Both the position numbers and the translations under genes were made by a program. From NCBI RefSeq assembly GCF_001047675.1, contig NZ_CP011975.1:1280073-1344072 (forward strand): a DNA stretch of 64,000 nt, in the 5' to 3' direction. This DNA is from Yersinia aleksiciae. Lineage in GTDB: Bacteria > Pseudomonadota > Gammaproteobacteria > Enterobacterales > Enterobacteriaceae. The notes beneath the pieces are model-generated. The model saw only the letters and a program-made list of their open reading frames with translations, searched no databases and had not been told where the DNA came from. Below are positions 18,641-27,641 of this stretch, piece by piece. The stretch's first letter is position 1, and the number at the start of each line of letters is the position of its first letter.

Positions 18641-21600
18641 ATGAAAATACGTTCAGGCGTGAAAGGCATATTTCGTCAAACATGCTTTTGTACGGCCCTT
18701 TCCGGTTTAGCCCTGAATGGGTCTTACGTTTTTGCTACGAATGTACCAATTGATAATGACCAGATCATTATCGTTTCACCTACGGAAATTTCCCCTTGGA
18801 GTAACGATAGCCTCTGGATTGGCAACACCAGCAATGGCACGTTACTGATTAAGGATGGCGGGAGTGTCACCCTTTCGAGTGCATCTGATATCGGCAGGCT
18901 CCTCAATGGCGTTGGTCTTCTTGACGTGTCAGGTAGTGGGTCGGCGTTTACTATCGGTAACGGTAACATCCTCACCATTGGCTACAATGGAAATGGCACG
19001 CTTTTAATTAGCGATGGTGGCGTAGTGAGTCATGGAGATGGCTTTATTGGCTACGGTGCTAGTGCGACAGGTGCCGTTCGGTTGTCCGATGGCGGTACGT
19101 GGAATACCGTCACGGTTCATGCTGGTTTCTATGGTAATGGCACCCTTGCGATTAGCGATAACAGCACAGTAAATAGTACCGGGCTTGGCATTATCGCCGA
19201 CAAGGCCGATTCATCTGGCGCGGTTGATGTGTCCAGTGGTGGTTGGTGGAATATCTTGCAAGGTCTCTATGTTGGCCGTGGCGGTAATGGCTCGCTCTCG
19301 ATCAGTGATGGAGGAAGGGTTAATAGTAGCGTGGGATCTATCGGCGCAGACCTCAATTCGACGGGGATTGTCGACGTCGCCGGTGTCGGATCGCTGTGGC
19401 GTAACAGCGGCACCCTTGCTGTTGGTAATGCTGGCTCTGGCACCCTCAAAGTGAGTAATGGTGGCGTTGTTAGCAATACTGCGAGCTACCTCGGTTACTA
19501 TAATGGTTCTATCGGCATTGCTGAGGTAAGCAATGGCGGTGAGTGGAATAACAATGGCACTCTCTATGCCGGTTACAACACTCAAGGCAATCTCACGATT
19601 AGCAATGGCGGCATTGTTAGCAGTACATCGGGTTATCTTGGTTACAACAGCACTTCAGAGGGTGTGGTTGACGTGACCGGCGCTGGCTCACAGTGGAATA
19701 ACAGCGGTGGCCTCATGGTTGGCTACTACGGCAGTGGCAAACTCACTATCAGTGATGGCGGTATTGTTAGAAATGCCGAGGCTTCGATCGCCAGAAACCT
19801 CAGTCCAGTGGCCCTAGTTGAAGTCTCTAATGGCGGCTTATGGGATAACAGCGGCACCCTCAGTGTTGGCTATTCTGGTAATGGCACGCTCAAGGTCAGT
19901 GATGGCGGAATTGTCAACAGTAACCAGGGCTATATCGGTGTTATGACCACTTCGACGAGCGCTGCCGAAGTCTCTGGCTCGGGGGCGCAGTGGAATAACA
20001 GTGGCGCACTCACTGTGGGTCAATTCGGTAATGGCACGCTGACCATTGCTGATCAGGCTGTCGTTTCTGCCAGCACCACAACCCTCGCCACCTATACGAG
20101 CGGTAGTAATGTCAGTAGTGGCACCTTAAATATCGGCAACGGCAATCTGGCTGGCACCCTGAATACCGCCAAAATCACTGGCGGAGCAGGCACCGCAACC
20201 GTTAATTTTAATCATATCGATGCGATTGATTTTTCACCACTGATGACGGGAAGAGTGGCGGTGAATCATTTCACCGGAGGCACCACGCGTTTGCTGGCGG
20301 CAAACAACTATACCGGTGCAACCACCATCAACGCAGGGACCTTGCAGGCAGGGGCGACAAATACGTTTAGTGCTGCCTCTAACTACACCGTCGATACAGC
20401 AGGTCAGTTGGATCTGGCCGGTTACAGCCAAACCCTCGCCAGCCTGAACAACGCGGGTGTGGTGAGCTTTAATGGCGCGCCGGGGGCGATGTTGAACATA
20501 ACCGGTGATTATATCGGCAATGATGGTTTGCTGAATTTCAATACCGTTCTGAATGATGATACCTCAGCGACCGATAAACTGGTGGTCAACGGCAACACGT
20601 CCGGTAGTACATGGGTGAGTGTGACCAATGTTGGCGGCAGCGGTGCGGCGACCCTGAACGGTATTGAGCTGATACAGGTTAATGGCAACTCTGACGGCGA
20701 GTTTGTTAAAAGTGGCCGTATTGTGGCGGGGGCTTATGATTACTATCTGGCTCGCGGGATGGAAACCAATGCCAGCAACTGGTACCTGACCAGTGCGATA
20801 TCGCCGGTTATACCCATCCCAGATCCTCAGACCGAGCCGGAACTGATTCCACAACCCGACCCAAGAGTCACTCCTGACCCAAGAGTGACTCCTGACCCAA
20901 GAGTCACTCCCGACCCGAGTCAGATGATTGAGCGTCCGGAGGCTGGTGGCTATAGCGCAAACCTTGCGGCCGTCAACAACATGTTTGTTACCCGTCTGCA
21001 TGACCGTTTGGGTGAAACCCAATATATTGATGCGCTGACTGGCGAGCATAAAGTGACCAGCCTGTGGTTACGCAACGAAGGTGGCCATACCCGTTCGCGG
21101 GATACCCAAGACCAACTGGGGACGCAGGCCAATCGCTATGTGCTGCAACTGGGTGGGGATATTGCCCAGTGGAGCAATAACGACATGGACCGCTTCCATC
21201 TGGGTGTGATGGCCGGTTACGGCAACAGTAAAAGTAAAACCGAATCCCGCCTATCTAGTTACAGCGCTCGCGCATCCGTCGACGGCTATAGCCTTGGACT
21301 GTATGGCACTTGGTATGCCAACGAAACCGATAAATCGGGCTTATATGTAGACAGCTGGGCGCAATACAGCTGGTTTAATAACACCGTAGATGGCCAGTAT
21401 CTGAATACCGAAGAGTATAAATCCAAAGGGGTGACCGCTTCAGTTGAGAGTGGCTATACCTTCAAGGTGGGGGAAAATCCGGCGAAAAACGCCCGCTACT
21501 TTATCCAGCCGAAAGCACAAGTGACTTGGATGGGCGTCAAAGCAGACGATCATAAAGAAGCCAACGGCACGAACGTTTCTGGCGAAGGCAATGGCAATAT

Positions 21601-21901
21601 CCAGACTCGTCTGGGGGTAAAAGTCTTTATGAACGGTTACGCCGAGCAGGATAAAGGCAAAGACCGAGTATTCCAGCCGTTTGTTGAAGCCAACTGGGTA
21701 CATAATACCAAGGATTTCGGTACCAATATGGACGGCATCACGGTGAAACAAGAGGGCGCAGCCAATATTGCCGAGTTGAAGGTCGGTATTGAAGGTCAGA
21801 TGAATAAAAAAATCAATCTCTGGGGCAATGTTGGCCAGCAAATTGGCAACAAAGGCTACAGTGATACTGCGGTGATGCTAGGAATTAAATACAATTTCTA
21901 G
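18641..21901 (+). CDS. Large autotransporter with repeat-built passenger (type V secretion)
   Basis: 1086 residues. An extended signal peptide (ending around NGSYVFA) precedes a passenger made of about nine repeats of roughly 50 residues with the pattern GNGTLxISDGGxV...GxIG...VSxxGxxWNNSGTLxVG, expected to form a beta-helix or solenoid. Around residues 545-575 there is a passenger-associated transport motif (NNYTGATTINAGTLQAG). A Pro/Asp-rich linker (about 735-760) contains repeated DPRVTP units. The last roughly 300 residues are an outer-membrane barrel ending in the canonical aromatic residue (GIKYNF). It is likely a surface adhesin of the AIDA/YapX-like type; the receptor is unknown. No protease triad is visible. 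Confidence 0.9.
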   Translation: MKIRSGVKGIFRQTCFCTALSGLALNGSYVFATNVPIDNDQIIIVSPTEISPWSNDSLWIGNTSNGTLLIKDGGSVTLSSASDIGRLLNGVGLLDVSGSGSAFTIGNGNILTIGYNGNGTLLISDGGVVSHGDGFIGYGASATGAVRLSDGGTWNTVTVHAGFYGNGTLAISDNSTVNSTGLGIIADKADSSGAVDVSSGGWWNILQGLYVGRGGNGSLSISDGGRVNSSVGSIGADLNSTGIVDVAGVGSLWRNSGTLAVGNAGSGTLKVSNGGVVSNTASYLGYYNGSIGIAEVSNGGEWNNNGTLYAGYNTQGNLTISNGGIVSSTSGYLGYNSTSEGVVDVTGAGSQWNNSGGLMVGYYGSGKLTISDGGIVRNAEASIARNLSPVALVEVSNGGLWDNSGTLSVGYSGNGTLKVSDGGIVNSNQGYIGVMTTSTSAAEVSGSGAQWNNSGALTVGQFGNGTLTIADQAVVSASTTTLATYTSGSNVSSGTLNIGNGNLAGTLNTAKITGGAGTATVNFNHIDAIDFSPLMTGRVAVNHFTGGTTRLLAANNYTGATTINAGTLQAGATNTFSAASNYTVDTAGQLDLAGYSQTLASLNNAGVVSFNGAPGAMLNITGDYIGNDGLLNFNTVLNDDTSATDKLVVNGNTSGSTWVSVTNVGGSGAATLNGIELIQVNGNSDGEFVKSGRIVAGAYDYYLARGMETNASNWYLTSAISPVIPIPDPQTEPELIPQPDPRVTPDPRVTPDPRVTPDPSQMIERPEAGGYSANLAAVNNMFVTRLHDRLGETQYIDALTGEHKVTSLWLRNEGGHTRSRDTQDQLGTQANRYVLQLGGDIAQWSNNDMDRFHLGVMAGYGNSKSKTESRLSSYSARASVDGYSLGLYGTWYANETDKSGLYVDSWAQYSWFNNTVDGQYLNTEEYKSKGVTASVESGYTFKVGENPAKNARYFIQPKAQVTWMGVKADDHKEANGTNVSGEGNGNIQTRLGVKVFMNGYAEQDKGKDRVFQPFVEANWVHNTKDFGTNMDGITVKQEGAANIAELKVGIEGQMNKKINLWGNVGQQIGNKGYSDTAVMLGIKYNF
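20860..20913 (+). repeat. Three 18-bp tandem units in the autotransporter linker
   Basis: CCCAAGAGTCACTCCTGA, CCCAAGAGTGACTCCTGA and CCCAAGAGTCACTCCCGA repeat in frame and encode the Asp-Pro-Arg-Val-Thr-Pro linker between passenger and barrel. High identity between units suggests recent duplication and likely length variation between strains. Confidence 0.85.
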
Positions 21902-21941
21902 TGAGTCATCAATTACCAATAGATTTCACCTATGACGTGAG

Positions 21942-21975
21942 CGTGGCTGCACCGCAGCCACGGCACTTTTTCTGA
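21942..21975 (+). terminator. Terminator of the autotransporter gene
   Basis: CGTGGCTGC and GCAGCCACG form a perfect 9-bp GC-rich stem with a 3-nt loop, followed by GCACTTTTTCTG. It begins 41 nt after the stop codon. Confidence 0.85.
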
Positions 21976-22063
21976 TCAACCGAACCGAACACTTAACCGT
22001 ACTGAATAACAGTAAATCCCCCTCCTCTCCCACAATAACTCGTGCTAACATAACCCCAGCAAA

Positions 22064-22096
22064 TAATAATGATAATCAAATCGATAAGAATAATCA
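22064..22096. promoter_or_regulatory. Two adjacent Fur boxes upstream of fepDGC
   Basis: TAATAATGATAATCA (22064-22078) matches TGATAATnATTATCA at 12 of 14 positions and CGATAAGAATAATCA (22082-22096) at 11 of 14. The sites are side by side and end 20 nt before the fepD ATG, so Fur binding would block the promoter. This shows fepDGC has its own iron-controlled promoter separate from fepB. Confidence 0.75.
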
Positions 22097-22116
22097 TTTG
22101 TTAAAAAAGAGTAACA

Positions 22117-23184
22117 ATGCCAGCTGCTTATTCCTCAAACCAATCACCAACAACAGTGCTGAAATCAGCCCCCACTCCAGGCGCACAAACAGAGCGCCGA
22201 CGCACTCTTTTGCTGCTGCTCAGCCTCTTTGTATTGATGCTGGTGATGGCAGCCAGCCTGATGTTCGGGGCCAAAGCCATTCCTCTCTCCGCAGTGTGGC
22301 AAAGCCTGCTGGGTGAGACCTACAACGCCGATAGCATTTTGATATTGGAATCACGCCTGCCGCGCACCCTGATCGGGGTCCTTGCCGGTGCAGCCTTAGG
22401 GCTATCAGGTGCAGTGATCCAAGCCCTGACCCGCAACCCGCTGGCTGATCCCGGCATTCTCGGGGTCAATGCAGGGGCCAGTTTTGCGGTGGTCATCGGC
22501 ATCGTGGTGTTTGGCGTACACGCCATTTACGGCTACATGATCTCTGCGTTTATCGGTACCTTGATCACTACACTGGTGGTCTATTGGGTCGGCGCGATGG
22601 GCGGCGGGCGGGTGAATCCTCTGCGCCTGACACTCTCCGGCGTCGCCATTGGTGCGGTCTTAACTGGCATCACTTCCGGTATCTCACTGACCCATCCACA
22701 GGTTTACGATAGCGTCCGCTTCTGGCAAGCCGGTTCGCTGGATATCCGTAACATGTCGGTGGTGATCGCCGTCGCCCCAGTCATTCTTCTCGGTTGCATC
22801 ATTGCCCTGCTACTGGCGCGGTCGCTAAATGCCATGCATATGGGGGAAGATCTGGCCGCAGCCATTGGGGCACGTATTGCTCGCACTCAATTTTGGGCGG
22901 TGATAACCATTACTTTATTGTGTGGTGCCGCGACCGCCGCCGTTGGCCCTATCGCCTTTGTTGGCCTGATGGTGCCACATATCGCGCGCTGGATTGTCGG
23001 GCCGAATCAGGCTTGGATTTTACCATTCACGCTGGTAATCACACCTATTCTGCTATTGGTGTCCGACATTGTTGGGCGCTTTTTGGTACCGGGCGAATTG
23101 CGGGTTTCCATCGTGACGGCGTTTATTGGCGCGCCCTTGCTGATCTGGCTGGTACGACAGAATAAAAGGATGACCACACTATGA
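22117..23184 (+). CDS. fepD: Ferric enterobactin ABC transporter permease FepD
   Basis: A FecCD-family inner-membrane permease of 355 residues with about ten hydrophobic segments. Family phrases include RLPRTLIGVLAGAALGLSGA, ALTRNPLADPGILGVNAGA and VGPIAFVGLMVPHIARWIVG. The N-terminus carries a 30-residue polar extension before the first membrane helix. First gene of a three-gene operon; its stop overlaps the fepG start. Distinguished from other FecCD permeases mainly by the fepDGC-fes context. Confidence 0.9.
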   Translation: MPAAYSSNQSPTTVLKSAPTPGAQTERRRTLLLLLSLFVLMLVMAASLMFGAKAIPLSAVWQSLLGETYNADSILILESRLPRTLIGVLAGAALGLSGAVIQALTRNPLADPGILGVNAGASFAVVIGIVVFGVHAIYGYMISAFIGTLITTLVVYWVGAMGGGRVNPLRLTLSGVAIGAVLTGITSGISLTHPQVYDSVRFWQAGSLDIRNMSVVIAVAPVILLGCIIALLLARSLNAMHMGEDLAAAIGARIARTQFWAVITITLLCGAATAAVGPIAFVGLMVPHIARWIVGPNQAWILPFTLVITPILLLVSDIVGRFLVPGELRVSIVTAFIGAPLLIWLVRQNKRMTTL

Positions 23185-24224
23185 AGTCTGCCACGCCCAC
23201 GTGGTTATTGGGGCGTCCCGATGGCCCGATCAACTTACGTGTCCGGTCACGCAGTTTGCTGGTGGGCGGTCTGCTATTACTGGCCTGTTTACTGGGTGTG
23301 CTACTGGCCTTAATGGCTGGCACGCTACCGCTATCCCCAAGTCAGGTAGTGAATGCCTTGTTTGGGCAAACTCATGGCACCGTGGATATTATCGTCAATC
23401 AATGGCGTTTACCCCGTGCCGTGATGGCGCTGATTTTCGGGGCTGCGCTCGGAATCAGTGGCGCGATATTTCAATCATTAGTGCGTAACCCCTTGGGTAG
23501 CCCAGATGTCATTGGCTTCAATGTGGGTGCCTATACCGGCGCACTAGTGGCTATTACCTTGTTTAATGGCAACTATTTTGAGATTGCCAGTAGTGCGCTG
23601 GTGGGAGGATTGCTGTCCGCCATTGCGGTCTATTTGCTGGCATATCGGCAAGGCATTCAGGGTTTTAGGCTGATTATTGTGGGTATAGCTATGGGTGCGA
23701 TGCTGACGGCATTCAATACCTGGCTGACCATCATCGCGTCGCTGGAGACCGCCATGACCGCCGCCGCTTGGGGAGCGGGTTCACTTAATGGCCTAACCTG
23801 GGCAAAAGGTCTGCCTTCGGTGCTGTTTATCGCCGCTGCCATACTGGGTGCGATGCTGCTAAGCCGCCGTATGCCGCTGCTGGAAATGGGCGATGATGCC
23901 GCCGGTGCCTTAGGGGTTCCGGTTGAGAAAACTCGCCTGAGCCTGATGGCGATTGGGGTGATTTTGATGGCTGCCGTCACCGCCGCTGCAGGGCCAATCT
24001 CCTTTATTGCCTTAGCCGCGCCACAAATTGCACGGCGTCTGGCGGGGACATCATCAGTGACCTTAACCGCCTCGGCTTTGATGGGAGCGCTGCTGTTGAT
24101 TGCTGCGGATCTCTGCGCCCAGCACCTGTTTTCACCTAATCAACTGCCGGTCGGTGTTATCACTATCAGTATCGGTGGGTTGTATCTTATTTGGCTTTTA
24201 ATCCGGGAGTCCGGGCGATCATGA
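23181..24224 (+). CDS. fepG: Ferric enterobactin ABC transporter permease FepG
   Basis: The second FecCD-family permease, 347 residues, pairing with FepD. It shows WRLPRAVMALIFGAALGISG, SLVRNPLGSPDVIGFNVGA and AGPISFIALAAPQIARRLAG. It starts 4 nt before the fepD stop (ATGA overlap) and ends with the same overlap on fepC, so all three are translationally coupled. Confidence 0.9.
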   Translation: MKSATPTWLLGRPDGPINLRVRSRSLLVGGLLLLACLLGVLLALMAGTLPLSPSQVVNALFGQTHGTVDIIVNQWRLPRAVMALIFGAALGISGAIFQSLVRNPLGSPDVIGFNVGAYTGALVAITLFNGNYFEIASSALVGGLLSAIAVYLLAYRQGIQGFRLIIVGIAMGAMLTAFNTWLTIIASLETAMTAAAWGAGSLNGLTWAKGLPSVLFIAAAILGAMLLSRRMPLLEMGDDAAGALGVPVEKTRLSLMAIGVILMAAVTAAAGPISFIALAAPQIARRLAGTSSVTLTASALMGALLLIAADLCAQHLFSPNQLPVGVITISIGGLYLIWLLIRESGRS

Positions 24225-25036
24225 GTACTATTAACCCAGCAAGTCCCCCATCCCGCTTGCAGGCTGATGCCCTGACACTGGGTTATGATGGCAAGATCAT
24301 CAGCCAAAATTTAAGTGTCGCCATTCCTGATGGTGAGTTTACGGTGATCGTCGGCCCCAATGCCTGCGGCAAATCGACGCTATTGCGTGCATTGAGCCGT
24401 TTGCTGAAACCCCAAGCGGGTCAGGTGATTTTAGATGGCAAAAATATCACCAGCCTTGATACTCGCCACGTCGCCCGTCATTTGGGCTTATTACCACAAA
24501 GCTCGCAAGCGCCGGACGGTATCAGCGTATTGGATCTGGTGGCGCGGGGTCGTTACCCCCATCAGAAACTATTACAGCAATGGACGCAGGCCGATAAGCT
24601 GGCTGTCAGCCATGCGATGCAAGCCACTGGCGTCAGTGAACTGGCTGACAGGTCAGTCGATGCCCTATCTGGCGGACAGCGCCAGCGCGTCTGGATCGCT
24701 ATGGTACTGGCGCAGCAAACCCCGCTACTGCTGCTGGATGAGCCGACCACCTATTTGGACATCGCCCATCAAATTGATTTGCTGGAGTTATTCAGCCACC
24801 TTAATCAGCACCATAACCACACGCTAGTTGCTGTTCTGCATGATCTCAACCACGCCTGCCGTTACGCCACCCATATTATCGCCATGCGCGACGGGCAGAT
24901 TGTGACGCAAGGTAAACCGCGCGAAGTGATCACCGCTGAGTTGGTGGAGCAGGTGTTTGGTATGCCGTGTTTGATTATTGATGATCCGGTTTCGGGAACG
25001 CCGTTGGTGATCCCGAGGGGGAGGTATAAAGTTTAA
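24221..25036 (+). CDS. fepC: Ferric enterobactin ABC transporter ATPase FepC
   Basis: ATP-binding subunit of the FepDG permease. Walker A GPNACGKST, the ABC signature LSGGQRQRV and Walker B LLLLDEPTTYLD are all intact, followed by the H-loop region VLHDLNHACRYA. 271 residues from the ATG that overlaps the fepG stop (ATGA); the open frame reaches 10 codons further upstream into fepG, which is unlikely to be used. Convergent with fes; the 74-bp gap holds no obvious strong terminator. Confidence 0.92.
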   Translation: MSTINPASPPSRLQADALTLGYDGKIISQNLSVAIPDGEFTVIVGPNACGKSTLLRALSRLLKPQAGQVILDGKNITSLDTRHVARHLGLLPQSSQAPDGISVLDLVARGRYPHQKLLQQWTQADKLAVSHAMQATGVSELADRSVDALSGGQRQRVWIAMVLAQQTPLLLLDEPTTYLDIAHQIDLLELFSHLNQHHNHTLVAVLHDLNHACRYATHIIAMRDGQIVTQGKPREVITAELVEQVFGMPCLIIDDPVSGTPLVIPRGRYKV

Positions 25037-25110
25037 TTTTGGTTTAGGTTCAGTAGACCAAATCGGATCAGGAGACGATCGGATCGGTTATTGGGTCACG
25101 AAACCGAATA

Positions 25111-26418
25111 TCAACCATCGCCAAACCCTGCCCCCAATAACCCCCCTAATCCCTCAATCAATCCCCCCCGCCAACACAGTGAATCATGGCCACCGCTATA
25201 AACTCGATACTGCAATCGATGCCCCGCGCGGCGTAGCGCTTCACTCATCACTTCATTGACCTGAAAAATCACATGCTCGTGGCGACCTGCTTCCATAAAT
25301 ATCTTCAATGGCTGATTAGCTCCCAGCCCCTGCAACACCTGCGCGGTCAACCACCCTTGATGCGCTGTCGTACTGGCGGTTGACGCCTTAGCATTATCGA
25401 CGTCCGGCCACCAGAAAGAACCTGATTGACTCAGCACGCAACCAAAACGCTGTGGCCAGTGTAATCCGGCATACAGCGACGCCAATCCGCCAAAGCTTTG
25501 CCCCGCCACTACCGTGCGAGAAGCTTGATCAGTAAAGGGTTGCAGCCAGGCCACTTGCGGTAATAGCTCCGTTTGCAGCGCCTGCCAGAAATCCTGATTG
25601 CAAGGCAGCTCCTGCGAACGATGAGTTTGGTCAATGATATCGATCAACACATACACCGTGGCAGGTAGGTGGCCCGCGGCGGTTTCATTATCCAGTACAC
25701 CCAACAGCGGTTGTCTCTCCACCCAATACTGACCATCCAACAAGATAGCCAACGGGCGATCGGCCAGATCTTCAGCCCCGCGCGTAGCGTAAATCCACAC
25801 CTTGCGGCTGTTGCCTAATAATGAGCTATCCCAGATGATCAGTTGCAGCCGTTGCGGGTCGGGAGGGAGTTGTTGGCCTGCATCAATGGGTTGCCAGGCA
25901 GGTTGCGGCAGAGCATCGGGTAAATGCACCGCCGAGAGCGGCATACCCCGATAGCTGGCATGGGCGGCAGTGTGGTTTAGGGGATCGTTCTCCGCCTGAT
26001 CCATCAATGAGATCCACCAATTACGCTGTGCCAGACGTCGCTCCTGTGGGCTACCGTCCGGTAGACTCAAGCATTTCTCGCCAGTGACAGGAATAAAGCT
26101 GTAACTGCCGCGAAAATCAGACTCCACCTCAGCCTGCCAATACCAGACATCGGTCTGACCCAGCCGCTGGAGAGTTTCAGGATCCGCACTGTGGTGGTCG
26201 GTCACGCCATTGACGTCGATATATACCCGGCTAAGAACCGCATCGCGTGCCTTGCCCTGTCGATCGCGCCAAAGAAAGGTCAGCTTTACTTTGCCCTCGC
26301 CCGCCGGTTCAGCCAGTGGCGTGCCCCACTGGGCAATCTGCTGCCACCAGCCGTCACTGCCGGCCGAAGGTGAGTGTAACAACTGCTGACTATCCGGATA
26401 TTGATTCGCCACTGTCAC
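25111..26418 (-). CDS. fes: Enterochelin esterase (Fes-type)
   Basis: A cytoplasmic serine esterase that hydrolyses ferric enterobactin to release iron. 435 residues; the nucleophile elbow GQSFGG is clear, with VLIDIID and the C-terminal GGHDSLCWRGGL holding the likely catalytic His. An N-terminal Fes-specific beta domain (LTFLWRDRQ, DVWYWQAEVESDFRGSYSF) separates it from the shorter periplasmic IroE. It is oriented opposite to fepDGC and has its own Fur box, as expected of the enterobactin regulon. Confidence 0.9.
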   Translation of the reverse strand: MTVANQYPDSQQLLHSPSAGSDGWWQQIAQWGTPLAEPAGEGKVKLTFLWRDRQGKARDAVLSRVYIDVNGVTDHHSADPETLQRLGQTDVWYWQAEVESDFRGSYSFIPVTGEKCLSLPDGSPQERRLAQRNWWISLMDQAENDPLNHTAAHASYRGMPLSAVHLPDALPQPAWQPIDAGQQLPPDPQRLQLIIWDSSLLGNSRKVWIYATRGAEDLADRPLAILLDGQYWVERQPLLGVLDNETAAGHLPATVYVLIDIIDQTHRSQELPCNQDFWQALQTELLPQVAWLQPFTDQASRTVVAGQSFGGLASLYAGLHWPQRFGCVLSQSGSFWWPDVDNAKASTASTTAHQGWLTAQVLQGLGANQPLKIFMEAGRHEHVIFQVNEVMSEALRRAGHRLQYRVYSGGHDSLCWRGGLIEGLGGLLGAGFGDG

Positions 26419-26474
26419 GGGCTGTCCTCTTTTAGTAGGCTCAGGATTCTTAAGGATTTAATTCAAAATAATAT

Positions 26475-26489
26475 TGAGAATTATTATTA
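26475..26489. promoter_or_regulatory. Fur box upstream of fes
   Basis: TGAGAATTATTATTA matches TGATAATnATTATCA at 12 of 14 positions. It lies 57 nt before the fes start codon, in the 260-bp gap shared with the divergent copper operon. Confidence 0.7.
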
Positions 26490-26665
26490 TTTGCAATAAA
26501 TGATGGCTATTGATTAAAGAAAAGTAAATTTTCGCCTTGATTCGCGCTATTTCTGGCGCGCGATTGAAAAAAAACCGACTAAATTCAGTGAAATAACCTT
26601 TATGCAACCTTTCCATTCAATCAGCGTAACCGGACAAAACCATTCTAAAAACAGAGGGATAGTCC

Positions 26666-26671
26666 TATACT
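26666..26671 (+). promoter_or_regulatory. Probable -10 element of the copper-efflux operon
   Basis: TATACT lies 11 nt before the first in-frame ATG (26682), which would leave almost no leader, so translation more likely begins at the later ATG at 26715. Upstream, AACCTTT is repeated at 26595-26601 and 26606-26612. No clear -35 and no canonical CusR or CueR operator was found. Confidence 0.4.
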
Positions 26672-26714
26672 CGCTGACAGCATGATTTCATACCGCCACT
26701 CATTCAGGTTAAAA

Positions 26715-27158
26715 ATGCCAGTATTCATGGGAATATCACAGCTTATGCATCGGATGCGCGCCAGTAAAAAGCGCATGTGCGGCATGCTGCTGATTGCCTG
26801 CTGGTTTTTCCTGAATACGCAACTGGCGATCGCCGGTCATCAGTGTGATCTCGCCCCTGCCGCCCAGCCGGTTTTTAGCCAGCATCAAGGACATTTACAG
26901 CCAGACCCGATGCAACAGATGTTGTCGGTAATGGAGATGTCCCATGGCAAAGCGCAAAACTCCCTGTGCGAAAAGCACTGCATCCCTGATTCCGTGCAGT
27001 CTGACAGCGGCATGTTGGTGCTGGCAGCCCTACCGACCCATACTGAATTAGTGCTGGCGGATGTGCAGCAAAACCCGCGCATCCACCGCCTTGACTGGCA
27101 GACTCCCCCCATTGTTGGCCCCCCCACCGAAATCGTTTTCTGTCGATTTAGAGAGTAG
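26715..27158 (+). CDS. Small secreted Cys/His/Met-rich protein heading the cus-like operon, function unknown
   Basis: 147 residues from the chosen ATG (CAGG 6 nt upstream). A basic N-terminal region and hydrophobic segment (MLLIACWFFLNTQLAIA) form a signal peptide. The mature part holds potential metal ligands: HQCDLAP, MQQMLSVMEMSHGK and CEKHCIPDS. It resembles the short proteins often found beside copper-resistance genes, but I do not recognise a family with certainty. Position directly before cusF points to periplasmic copper or silver handling. The frame opens 11 codons earlier, too close to the likely -10 element. Confidence 0.6.
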   Translation: MPVFMGISQLMHRMRASKKRMCGMLLIACWFFLNTQLAIAGHQCDLAPAAQPVFSQHQGHLQPDPMQQMLSVMEMSHGKAQNSLCEKHCIPDSVQSDSGMLVLAALPTHTELVLADVQQNPRIHRLDWQTPPIVGPPTEIVFCRFRE

Positions 27159-27238
27159 ACCCAGACATAGCTGATCGCATTTTTCAGGCCGCCCTAGTGC
27201 GGTGCGTTGCGCTTATTTTATGTTTTGGAGTTACTCCT

Positions 27239-27628
27239 ATGAGTTCCTTATCTAATGTCCTCTCCGCGACTGCAGGCGTTGTACTTTCTGCGGTGATGCT
27301 TTTTTCTGCCCCCCTATTCGCCGCGACTCAATCAATGGCAGATAGCATGCCGATGTCCCACGATCATGGGGCGATGATGGCTGATGCCACCACCACTGAC
27401 GCCGATAATTACCACTCCCGCGGGCAGATTAAAGCCTGGAACGCCACCAGTGTCGCCATCGCCCACACCGCCATTCCGGCGCTGAACTGGCCGCCGATGA
27501 CCATGACCTTCGACCTGCCAGAGAGTTTGGTCGCCGCGCCCTTGCCAGTCGGTACGCCAGTGACATTCAGCTTTCGCCAAACCCCGCAGGGCTATCAACT
27601 GACCGCCATTTCAGCGCAGCAGCCGTAA
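27239..27628 (+). CDS. cusF: Periplasmic copper/silver metallochaperone CusF
   Basis: 129 residues with a signal peptide (cleavage near LFA/ATQ), a His/Met-rich spacer and a CusF beta-barrel domain. His76, Trp84, Met87 and Met89 reproduce the spacing of the E. coli CusF copper ligands (H36, W44, M47, M49). It delivers Cu(I)/Ag(I) to the CusB-CusA pump. The start is fixed by GGAG 9 nt upstream; a longer open frame of 14 codons lacks a signal. 13 nt separate it from the next gene. Confidence 0.9.
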   Translation: MSSLSNVLSATAGVVLSAVMLFSAPLFAATQSMADSMPMSHDHGAMMADATTTDADNYHSRGQIKAWNATSVAIAHTAIPALNWPPMTMTFDLPESLVAAPLPVGTPVTFSFRQTPQGYQLTAISAQQP

Positions 27629-27641
27629 GGCGGGAGTCATC

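Noticed and set aside
25040..25100. GATCGGATC motifs between fepC and fes resembling the ends of the ygiQ-sufI element
   Set aside because: Shared bases are limited to the short GATCGGATC-like core; no second end and no interior match were found, so a solo copy cannot be supported.
26520..26680. CusR or CueR operator before the copper operon
   Set aside because: Only an AACCTTT direct repeat was visible; neither a CusR palindrome nor a CueR dyad in a 19-bp spacer could be placed.
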